DNA of 64,000 nucleotides from contig CATOSU010000010.1 in assembly GCA_951812615.1 (NCBI GenBank), forward strand, positions 124,001 to 188,000, written 5' to 3'. Positions 1 through 7,914 of this stretch are shown here, in pieces. Each line of letters begins with the position of its first letter. Within the stretch, counting starts at the first letter, position 1. This DNA comes from an uncultured Paracoccaceae bacterium (GTDB lineage: Bacteria > Pseudomonadota > Alphaproteobacteria > Rhodobacterales > Rhodobacteraceae). The position numbers and the translations under genes were made by a program. The notes beneath the pieces were generated by a model. The model ran no database searches. It was not told where the DNA came from and was given only the letters and a program-made list of their open reading frames with translations.

Positions 1-2
1 CT

Positions 3-368
3 ATCAAATCAGCGCTTTCAGTAATGGCAACGCATATCGAGGGCATAAATGCGCATGACGAAGCTGCCATCGGTGAAACGCTGCATTTTCCGCACTACCG
101 GCTCAGCGGTTCGGGCATGAAAATCTGGGACACGCCGGACAGTTATTTCCAGGACTTCCGGGCGCGGGCGGGCGATGAATGGGATCGGTCGAGCTTTGAA
201 GACATCCAGGTTGTCCGCGCATCCGACACCAAGGTCCACTTCGACGCCGAGATCCAGAGATTCCGCAGCGATGGGAGACTCCTCAATTCCTTCCGCTCGC
301 TTTGGGTCATTACGAAGGAAGACGGTCGCTGGGCTGCGAGATTGCGGTCCTCATTCGCACCTCAATAG
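3..368 (+). CDS. SnoaL-like / NTF2-fold protein, 5' end outside window
   Basis: The frame is open from the window edge, so the true start is probably upstream; the first internal ATG is at 24. The readable part is about 115 residues. It resembles small SnoaL/NTF2-fold proteins: an N-terminal AINAHD-like segment (here GINAHD), an LHFPHYRL stretch, and a C-terminal SLWVITKEDGRW strand followed by RSSFA. No catalytic residues can be assigned. The gene sits 12 bases before the metallo-hydrolase start at 381 and is probably in the same transcription unit as the two downstream genes, both of which are broken. The family assignment rests on motif pattern only. Confidence 0.6.
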   Translation: MKSALSVMATHIEGINAHDEAAIGETLHFPHYRLSGSGMKIWDTPDSYFQDFRARAGDEWDRSSFEDIQVVRASDTKVHFDAEIQRFRSDGRLLNSFRSLWVITKEDGRWAARLRSSFAPQ

Positions 369-380
369 TTGGGACATCAC

Positions 381-1262
381 ATGAAAGTCACGCTCTTGGG
401 GACAGGCTCCCCCGTGCCAATGCAAAATCGCGCCAGTTCCGGGTATCTTGTTGAGATCGGAGACGAAATGCTGGTTTTCGACCACGGGGCCGGGGCGCAT
501 GAAAACTTCCTGAGGGCAGGAAAACGCGCAGTAGATCTGAACTCAGTCTTCTTTTCACACCTGCACACCGACCACTGCCTCGACTACCCCCGCCTCGTTC
601 ACAGTCGGTGGGATCAGGGTGCCGGGAAAATCCCCGATCTATAGGTCTATGCGCCGACCTATATGCAGCGCATGACCAATCTGCTTTTCGGCGAAAACGG
701 CGTCTATCACAACGACCTCGACGGTCGCATGAATTCGGAAGGAAGCAAGAAAGTCTATCAGAACCGCGGTGGAGTCTTGCCCCGCAAACGCCCAGCACCT
801 GAAGTCACCGCCCTCTATGACGGGCAGGTCATCGAAAGCGACGACTGGAAGATCACGGTGCGCAAGGTCTATCACCAGCCCGACCAGATCGAACCTTACG
901 CATTCCGGATCGAGACCGACGAAGGTGTACTAGTCTATTCCGGCGATACCGGCCCCTGCGAGGGCATCGCCGTCTTCGCCAGGGATGCCGATCTGATGAT
1001 CCACATGTGCTATTTCATCTCCGGTACTTTTGCTAAGGCCAAGACGCCCACATCGTCGGGTCACATGGAATGCGCGCGCATCGCGGCAGAGGGGAATGTG
1101 AGGACGCTCGTCGCCACCCATTTCACACCGCAACTGGACGCCCATGGCGTCAAGGAACGCTGCATTGCCCAGATGTCGGAAGTCTACAAAGGCCGGATCA
1201 TCTGGGGTGAGGACCTGATGGAAATCCCATTGCACCCGGAGCCTGTTCCCCATGCCGGTTGA
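381..1262 (+). pseudogene. MBL-fold metallo-hydrolase split by an in-frame TAG
   Basis: ATG at 381 opens MKVTLLGTGSPVP, the usual start of RNase Z-like metallo-beta-lactamase-fold hydrolases; the metal motif SHLHTDH follows near residue 63. At 642-644 an in-frame TAG follows PDL, and the same frame continues with VYAPTYMQRM to 1262 without a shift. The downstream half carries YSGDTGPCEG and ATHF, the remaining metal-ligand regions. Joined, the product is about 293 residues, normal for the family. A single-base change such as AAG to TAG would explain it. Either the gene is inactivated or the stop is a sequence error. Its TGA at 1260-1262 overlaps the ATG of the next gene at 1252, indicating translational coupling. 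The substrate is unknown. Confidence 0.8.
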
Positions 1263-2690
1263 GGCGGACTCCCATGCCGAAGTCGCGGGCGACTTGTCGG
1301 AAGCGGCTAAGACACTTGGCGCGCTCCTGGGCCCTGCGGGATGGCTGGCGGAGCCGAGCGACACGGCCCCGTATACGCGCGACTGGCTCGATCGCTTGGT
1401 GTGCCACCTCTGGGCGTCGCCCGCCCAGCCTTTTCCGAAGAGGTCGCCGCGGTCATGAAGATTTGTCACCAACGCGAGATTCCCGTCGTGCCTCAAGGCG
1501 GCAAGACCGGCCTTGTCGGCGGCTCCGTCGCAGAAGACTCTGGCACCTTATTGCTGTCGCTTTCGCGATTGAACCAGATCGAAGATATCGACAGCACCGA
1601 TTTTACTGTGACGGTCGGTGCAGGCGTGGTGCTGGAATCGCTGCACCAGACACTCTCCGAACAGGATCTGCATTTCCCGATGCATCTGGGATCGGAAGAC
1701 AGCACCCAAATCGGCGGGCTGATCGCAACCAACACCGGCGGCAGCCACGCGTTTCGTTATGGCATGATGCAGGACCTCGTCCTGGATCTCGACGTGGTTC
1801 TGCCCGACGGACGGATCTGGCGGGGTGCGCGGGCGGTCACAAAAGACAATTCCGGTTTCCAACTGCGCAAGCTTTTCTGCGGCTCCGAGGGCAGGCTTGG
1901 TGTGATCACCCGCGCCGTCCTGCGGCTCTATCCCGCAGCCCGCAGAGCCGCGACAGCGCTAGTTGCCATCCCCGACATCGAGACAATGACTGACGCCGGC
2001 CGCATTCGCCGGCGTGATCTCGGGGATTTTCTGATGGCGCTGGAATTCTTCGACGACCCCATTCTCAGGCTTGCCTTGAAGCACATCCCCGACCTGCGCT
2101 GTCCGCTGGAGGATGCAGCAGGCTTCTACCTGCTGGCCGAAATCGCCACGAGCCACGCGTCGCTGGACCCTGAGGAGATTCTGACGGCCAGTCTCGAACG
2201 AGTCTTTGAGACAGGCCGTGCCTCTGACGCCGTTCTTGCCCAAAGCGAGGCCCAAAGGGCCGAGATTTGGCGTCTCCGCGAAGAACTCCCGGAAGGCACG
2301 CTGCGCGAGGGCCGTCAGCTGAAGCACGACATCTCGGTCCCGGTCAGCCGCATTCCCGAATTCATGGCGAAGTGCGCGCCAGGTATCGAGACGATCCTGC
2401 CTGGTGCCCGGATCTGGGCATTCGGCCACCTTGGTGACGGCAACATCCAATTAAGCGTGTCGCCTCCGTTTGGCCAGCAAGCCTTTGCCGGACAGGATGA
2501 TGCGATCAATCTTGCCGTCTATACCGCGGCCGAAAGTCTGAGCGATAGTTTCGCCGCTGAACACGGGACCGGTCGGTCAAAACCTGCCGTGGCGGATCGA
2601 CTGAGGTCGAACGTCGAACGTTCGCTAATGGAGTCCATCGCTAAGGCTTTTTCGCCAGAAGAACGGATGAACCCGGGCGTAATCGTTTAA
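1252..2690 (+). pseudogene. FAD-binding oxidase (GlcD/D-2-hydroxyacid dehydrogenase type), frameshifted
   Basis: The N-terminus lies in one frame from ATG 1252: LGALLGPAGWLAEPSD then APYTRDWLDR. The rest lies in another frame from about 1392: LGVARPAFSEEVAAVMK, then VPQGGKTGLVGGS, the FAD-binding PP-loop region, and so on to AEHGTGRSK and the C-terminal ERMNPGVIV. The frame changes between about 1390 and 1398, equivalent to one missing base. The family (FAD_binding_4 plus FAD-oxidase C domain) oxidises 2-hydroxyacids such as D-lactate, glycolate or 2-hydroxyglutarate. An ATG at 1341 lies in the downstream frame but would drop conserved N-terminal sequence, so I do not use it. Joined length is about 479 residues, normal for the family. 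Confidence 0.8.
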
Positions 2691-3453
2691 GTTCGGTTGC
2701 CGTTCAACCGACAACAGCTTCCATGTGTCCAATCGGAGCCGGAGGCCGGATCTTTCTTTTTTGTCTTTGTGGTTTCGATTGCAAACGGCCTTGGAACCCT
2801 AAGTCGCAGTTTCGTCGAGCTACTTACAAGTTGCGTGCCAAAAGTACTTTGCGCCTTGCACCGGCCTTAAATGCAGTCAAGGAAATGATGTCTGGATGTC
2901 CCTCACAAAAAGCCAGGCCCACCCAATAACCGACATTCTTGACGACAGAATTTCATGTCGGCCTTAGGATCGACATTGCATTTCGCAACGGAAACTTTCG
3001 GTGTTTTCCTGTCGTCCAGGCAGAGTGCAGCAATCGGCAAAACGGGCTCGCTGCCGTCGGATGGCCCGCATTCCGCAAACGACAGGTTCCGGATGCCGTA
3101 TGTCGGTCGGCCAAGCCAAACTGTTGAAAAGGACAGACCATCCTCGACTGAGCGATGGCTGTTTTCGGGTGCTGTTCAGACCGGGCCCGCATCACCGCCG
3201 CAATGCAGTTCCGAGCCCAGAGTGGCTGATCCTGTAAGTAGCGCGAGGGCGGCGGGGCGCTGTTTACGGGCAACGTCCTGAGCGCGACTGCTCCAATCCA
3301 GCTACTCGCAGTGAGCCGAATGGCCGCAACAAGGATCCGCATGACCAGACTCTTTTCATCGGTACTTTTGGTCGATGGACTGAGCCCGGCGACCCGGTTG
3401 AGGCAGGGCTTTTGGACGACGCCTTTGCCTTGATTGGGGTTCTGTAAACCAGC
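2691..3453. other. intergenic stretch, no supported gene
   Basis: About 760 bases with no convincing coding region on either strand. A short hairpin with 7-bp arms TCGGTTG and CAACCGA (2693-2711) follows the oxidase stop but has no T-run, so it is at best a weak terminator. The longest open frame is on the minus strand (2953-3534). It runs into the cyclase gene, has low-complexity composition and shows no motif. The promoter of the cyclase gene at 3454 should lie near the right end. Confidence 0.5.
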
Positions 3454-6400
3454 ATGCTGCTGAACATGAACCTTCGAATTGACAGCTGGCTGCACGATCT
3501 TGGTTTGGATCAGTATACGGATGCGTTCCGTCAAAACGATGTTGATGTCCGGGTTTTACCACTTCTGACGGGTGACGACTTGAAGGAACTGGGGGTCAGC
3601 CTCGGGCACAGAAAGCTGATCCTCGCGGCCATTCAGGACTTGTCGGTCAAGCCGGAACCCGTTTCCTCCCAAGCGCCCGTAAACGAACCTGACGACCGGG
3701 CGAAGGTGTCCCGCACCGGCAGCGCACCGGCCCGGAAACCGAACATGGATGCCGTTGCTGAACGCAGGCACCTGACGGTTTTGTTTGCAGATCTTGTCGG
3801 CTCGACAGAGCTTACCAACCGCTTTGATCCCGAGGACATGCGCGCCCTGCTCCAAAGGTATCAGGATGCCGTCGCCGGAGCAGCAAGCCGGTACGGCGGG
3901 TATGTCGCGAAATACCTTGGCGACGGTTTGCTGATCTTTTTCGGTTGGCCCCGCGCCTATGAAGATCACGCGGTTCGCGCCATCAAATCCGGGTTGGAAG
4001 CTGTGCAACGCGTCAGCGAACAGCTTGCGCCGGATGGCACCCCTTTGTCCGTACGAATTGGCGTCGCCAGCGGTGAGGTCGTTGTTGGCGATACAATCGG
4101 TGAAAATACTTATGAAGAAGGCGCAATGACGGGGCCGATCCTCAACCTTGCGGCGCGAATACAGGAACATGCACCGCCAAACACCGTCGTGCTGCCCGAA
4201 GAAGGAACAGAGGCGTCCCTGTGGCGCATTTTTGAGTTTTCGTCACTCGGAGGCTTTGAGCTGAAAGGGTTCGAGACCCCCTGCGCGATATTGCAGGTCA
4301 AAGCGGAACGAAATGCCGAGAGCCGGTTCCGCGCATCTCATAGCAACGAGAAATCCGGGACGCTCGTAGGGCGCAGTTCGGAGAAGGGCATCCTTGAACA
4401 GGCCTGGCAACACGCGCAAAGCGGCAGAGGCGAGGTCGTATCTCTGACGGGCGAGGCGGGAATAGGAAAGTCCCGGCTTGCAGAGGAGTTTTTAAGCGAA
4501 GATGCGGTCGCGGAGAACGCGGATATCATCCGGCTGAATTGTTCCCCGTACCTGACCAGCAGCCCGTTCCATCCGGTTATGGAGCGCATTTCTCAGGATG
4601 CGGGCGTAGAACCTGATTTCAATGATGACCGCATATTGGACCATGTCCAGAAAATGCTTGAGGCACGGCCGGGATTGGATTTGCAACAGGTCCTGCCCGT
4701 CTTCGCTGCCCTTGTGGCACCGCACTCATCGGTTGCAAAGCAAGTGCTCGTCATGTCGCCGCAGGAACAGCGCGACATCACCATTCAGACATTGATCGAC
4801 ACTGTGACGCTTCGGGCGAACATACGCCCGGTCATCCTGTTCGTCGAAGACGCGCACTGGATCGACCCATCGACCAGCGCGCTAATCGACCGCTTCAGGG
4901 AAGTCTGCGTCGACCTGCCTTTGATGATCCTTGTGACTCACCGCCCTGAATGGTCGCTGGAACAGTCCGAAGGCTCTGCGCACATTCAAACGTTGCAACT
5001 GCACCGGTTCAACACCGAGGATGTCACTGACCTGGTCCGGACGATCTCGGGCCAAGCCCCGGATCCGAGCCTTGTCGATCAGATTGTTGAGAAGACAGAT
5101 GGCGTTCCGCTTTTTGTAGAAGAATTGACCCACGCTATTTTGGCGTCGGGCAGCGAGGACAAGGTCAACGTCCCGTCTTCGTTGAAGGGCACCCTTATGG
5201 CGCGCCTTGACGCCGTTTCTCAGGATGCAAAACAGGTTGCGCTGGCCAGCTCAGTTATTGGCCGGGAGTTCGATCCGGCCTTGTTGCAGGAGGCCATGCA
5301 AGGCGGCGGAACCGCTGATGTACACAAATGCCTGCAGAAGTTGCGGAAATCCGGTTTGATTTTTGAGAGCGGTCACGCAAGAGGCTATTATGTCTTCCGG
5401 CACGCCTTGATCCGGGATACGGCCTATCAGTCAATGCTGGCCTCTACCCGTCGCTCGCAGCACGCGCGCGTCGCGCAGGCAATGGTCAAACTTAGAGCGG
5501 CAGAAATTGAGCGCCAGCCCGAGCTGGTTGCGCGTCATCTGACCGAAGCAGGCGATTGGGCTGCCGCCTACGAACGCTGGCGCTCGGCATCAGAAATGGC
5601 TTTGGCGCGTTCGGCCAGCCGTGAGGCGATGGCGAATGCCAAAGAAACGCTCGAAGCAGCTATGCATATGGGTGATGATCAAAGCACCAAAGCCATTGTG
5701 GCCAGAATTCTGGTCGGACGCAGCTATGACAGTGTCGGCCGACTGCCGGACAGTGCCGCTGTCCTTGAAGAAGCTCTGGAAGCGGCGCGAAGCATAAACA
5801 ACGCTGAACTTGCCGCAGATGCCGCAAATCACTTCACCGAGGCGGCCATGATGGCCGAGAAGTGGCATCAAAAGGCAATCGGGTACTGCCGCAGCGCGCT
5901 GGAAGATTTGCCGCAACAGGAAGAAATCAGGCGATGCCGACTGATGAGTCAACTCGGCCGGGCATACACCTATACTGGCCAAACGGAGGAAAGCAGCACA
6001 TTTGGCCGCAAAGCGCTTGAGCTGGCGGCGAAACTGGGAGACCACAAGGCCCAGTTTTCCGTGATGATGGCCCGATACGGTGCTCCTTTCATCGCGCGAA
6101 ACGACGATGAGACGCAGGACTGGCGCGACAACCTTGAAGCCATGCACGAGGTCGCCGAAAAGCTCGGAAACATTGATCAGGGCCGGGACCGTGCTTTGAG
6201 GCTCTTCGTTGGAGCCGAAATGGCAGATCGGCAACTCATGGATCAATCGCTTGATCTGCTGACCGAGATCTCCACGAAGGAAAACCACTTGCAACTCTAC
6301 TGGGTTCAAACTCATGCCCGCGCCATGGTGGCAATACTGGACGGCGATCTGGCGCATGCCGAGAATTGCGCCAATGAAGCGTTCAAAATCGGCAGACAAA

Positions 6401-7050
6401 CACATGGCGAGCATGTCGAGGGCGTTTACGGCGTGCAGATGTTCACAATTCGCCGGGAGCAGAGCCGCCTGCATGAGGTCGCGCCGGTTATCAAACGCCT
6501 GATGTCGGAAAGCCCGGAGGATGCCTCGTGGAAACCCGGGTTCGGACTCATCGCAGCTGAACTGGGCTATAGGGATGCTGCCGAACGTATCCTGAATGAA
6601 TTGGCCGAGACAGGTTTTGAACTTCCTCATGACGCGATGTATTCGACGACGCTGTCCTATCTCGCAGAGATCTGTGTCATGGTTGAGAGTCTGCAACACG
6701 CCGAGGCCATTTTCGATCTTTTGACACCTTACGAACACCTCACAATCACGGCCGGAGCGACAACCGTCTGCGCGGGAGCTGGCGCGCGACGGCTTGGCAG
6801 TCTGGCCACACTGATGGGAGATTGGGAGACATCGGAGAAGATGTTTGAAACGGCAATCGACATCGATTCCAGAATGAAGTCCCCCACATGGATTGCCCAC
6901 AGCAAGTCAGCTTTTGCAGCGGCACTGCGCCGGCGCGGCAGAAAGGCGGATGTCGAGCGCGCCTTTCATCTGGAGACTGATGCGTTGGCAACCGCGCAGA
7001 AACTGGGTATGTTCTCCCTTAAGTCAAGCCTCGAAGGGCGAGCCGGATAA
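3454..7050 (+). CDS. SAM-domain class III adenylate/guanylate cyclase with AAA ATPase and TPR regions
   Basis: 1198 residues. An N-terminal sterile-alpha-motif domain (about 5-65: WLHDLGLDQYTDAF ... LKELGVSLGHRKLI) is followed by a class III nucleotide cyclase (about 105-275). FADLVGS and YLGDG supply the two metal-binding aspartates, and NLAAR the transition-state Asn/Arg pair. Next comes a P-loop ATPase (about 300-700; GEAGIGKSRL, Walker B-like LFVEDAHW), then a long alpha-helical TPR-like C-terminus. This is the architecture of large multidomain cyclases that probably sense through the ATPase/TPR part and make cAMP. An alternative ATG lies at 3466. The DUF4242 gene follows after 27 bases. 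The frame is intact, unlike the second cyclase at 22946-26296. Confidence 0.85.
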   Translation: MLLNMNLRIDSWLHDLGLDQYTDAFRQNDVDVRVLPLLTGDDLKELGVSLGHRKLILAAIQDLSVKPEPVSSQAPVNEPDDRAKVSRTGSAPARKPNMDAVAERRHLTVLFADLVGSTELTNRFDPEDMRALLQRYQDAVAGAASRYGGYVAKYLGDGLLIFFGWPRAYEDHAVRAIKSGLEAVQRVSEQLAPDGTPLSVRIGVASGEVVVGDTIGENTYEEGAMTGPILNLAARIQEHAPPNTVVLPEEGTEASLWRIFEFSSLGGFELKGFETPCAILQVKAERNAESRFRASHSNEKSGTLVGRSSEKGILEQAWQHAQSGRGEVVSLTGEAGIGKSRLAEEFLSEDAVAENADIIRLNCSPYLTSSPFHPVMERISQDAGVEPDFNDDRILDHVQKMLEARPGLDLQQVLPVFAALVAPHSSVAKQVLVMSPQEQRDITIQTLIDTVTLRANIRPVILFVEDAHWIDPSTSALIDRFREVCVDLPLMILVTHRPEWSLEQSEGSAHIQTLQLHRFNTEDVTDLVRTISGQAPDPSLVDQIVEKTDGVPLFVEELTHAILASGSEDKVNVPSSLKGTLMARLDAVSQDAKQVALASSVIGREFDPALLQEAMQGGGTADVHKCLQKLRKSGLIFESGHARGYYVFRHALIRDTAYQSMLASTRRSQHARVAQAMVKLRAAEIERQPELVARHLTEAGDWAAAYERWRSASEMALARSASREAMANAKETLEAAMHMGDDQSTKAIVARILVGRSYDSVGRLPDSAAVLEEALEAARSINNAELAADAANHFTEAAMMAEKWHQKAIGYCRSALEDLPQQEEIRRCRLMSQLGRAYTYTGQTEESSTFGRKALELAAKLGDHKAQFSVMMARYGAPFIARNDDETQDWRDNLEAMHEVAEKLGNIDQGRDRALRLFVGAEMADRQLMDQSLDLLTEISTKENHLQLYWVQTHARAMVAILDGDLAHAENCANEAFKIGRQTHGEHVEGVYGVQMFTIRREQSRLHEVAPVIKRLMSESPEDASWKPGFGLIAAELGYRDAAERILNELAETGFELPHDAMYSTTLSYLAEICVMVESLQHAEAIFDLLTPYEHLTITAGATTVCAGAGARRLGSLATLMGDWETSEKMFETAIDIDSRMKSPTWIAHSKSAFAAALRRRGRKADVERAFHLETDALATAQKLGMFSLKSSLEGRAG

Positions 7051-7077
7051 CCCAGATTTTCACCGTGAGAGAGCGCA

Positions 7078-7335
7078 ATGCCACGTTTCATTATCGAAAG
7101 AAAGTTTGCCGAAAAGCTTGAAGTTGATGACGACGCCAAGCGGCACATCAAAGAGATCAACGACGAAGAAGGCGTGGAGTGGATCTTTTCGTTTCTCAGT
7201 GCGGACAAACGAAAAACATACTGCCTGTACGAGGCGCCCGATGAGGACAGCCTTCGAAAGGCCGCAGAGCGCTTGAGTATTCCTGCCGACGTCATCACTC
7301 CCGTCGACCGGGTTGATCCTGGGATTTTTGCCTGA
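7078..7335 (+). CDS. DUF4242 (SCO4226-type nickel-binding) family protein
   Basis: 85 residues, starting MPRFIIERKF with a GAGAG Shine-Dalgarno-like sequence just upstream. The pattern (FIIER near the start, a central CLYEAPDE strand, then RKAAERLSIPAD near the C-terminus) is that of DUF4242 proteins. These are small ferredoxin-like-fold proteins, one of which, SCO4226, binds nickel. It lies 27 bases after the cyclase gene in the same direction, so the two are probably co-transcribed. The role is unknown; a link to cyclase signalling is inference from position only. Confidence 0.75.
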   Translation: MPRFIIERKFAEKLEVDDDAKRHIKEINDEEGVEWIFSFLSADKRKTYCLYEAPDEDSLRKAAERLSIPADVITPVDRVDPGIFA

Positions 7336-7507
7336 TCAATCGAACCGCTTGCGGATGTACGGAAGCTGTCAGACCAGCTTTGGGGAAGCCGCTGGCAGTC
7401 CATTTCGAACCAGTCTCAGTTTGGACAGTGAGAATACCCCATAATTCTCACATCGGACCAACGCGATGCCACCAACAACGGACATCCGCGTTCGCGACAG
7501 AGCAAAT

Positions 7508-7738
7508 TCAGGTCGTCAGCTTGAGAAACAGCATCGGCAGCATCTCAGGCAAGCAGTCGACGTTGGCGATCCGAATGTAGTTGCGGCCGCGGCCGAAAAC
7601 CCGGCTGGAATAATCGTTACCGCCTCTCGCCAGAGCCACACAGCACGCGTCGGTGACTTTGTTGCAAAGGTCATGAACGGCCTTGCGTGCGTCTTCGGCC
7701 AGATATTCTGTCCTGCGAAAGCCGGTTCGGCACGCCAA
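7508..7738 (-). pseudogene. C-terminal remnant of a NorD/VWA-type protein
   Basis: On the minus strand the frame ending at 7508 reads DARKAVHDLCNK ... CCVALARGGNDYSSRVFGR ... LPEMLPMLFLKLT. This order (a helix ending before CVAL, the DY..R.FGR segment, a terminal LPE.LP.L...LT) matches the C-terminal end of von Willebrand factor A-type NorD proteins, the chaperone-like partners of nitric oxide reductase. Only about 65 residues are recognisable, and nothing NorD-like lies upstream of them. I read it as a dead fragment. The flanks (7336-7507 and 7739-7914) hold nothing I can recognise. The family call is from memory of the conserved pattern. Confidence 0.45.
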
Positions 7739-7914
7739 GCTTCGCAGTCTGGTTAATCACCACATGTCTAGCACAGCGACGTCTCCGGCAGAGGGCGTGA
7801 CACGGGAGGTTTCGTAGAATCCGGCTGATCGGACGGCTTCAAATTGCGGCTCAAAACCGCAGGGCTCTACCAGAATGATCCGAAACCCTGCAATTCACAC
7901 ATTACCAAAACCTA

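Noticed and set aside
642-644. TAG as a programmed pyrrolysine or selenocysteine-like recoding site
   Set aside because: No catalytic position is expected there in the MBL fold, no recoding signal is visible, and TAA stops of the same kind occur in other genes; mutation or error is simpler.
2953-3534. 193-residue minus-strand frame upstream of the cyclase
   Set aside because: It overlaps the cyclase gene start, has no motif or ribosome site, and has shuffled composition.
5590-6900. 436-residue minus-strand frame opposite the first cyclase
   Set aside because: It is fully antisense to a well-supported TPR region and has no recognisable domain.
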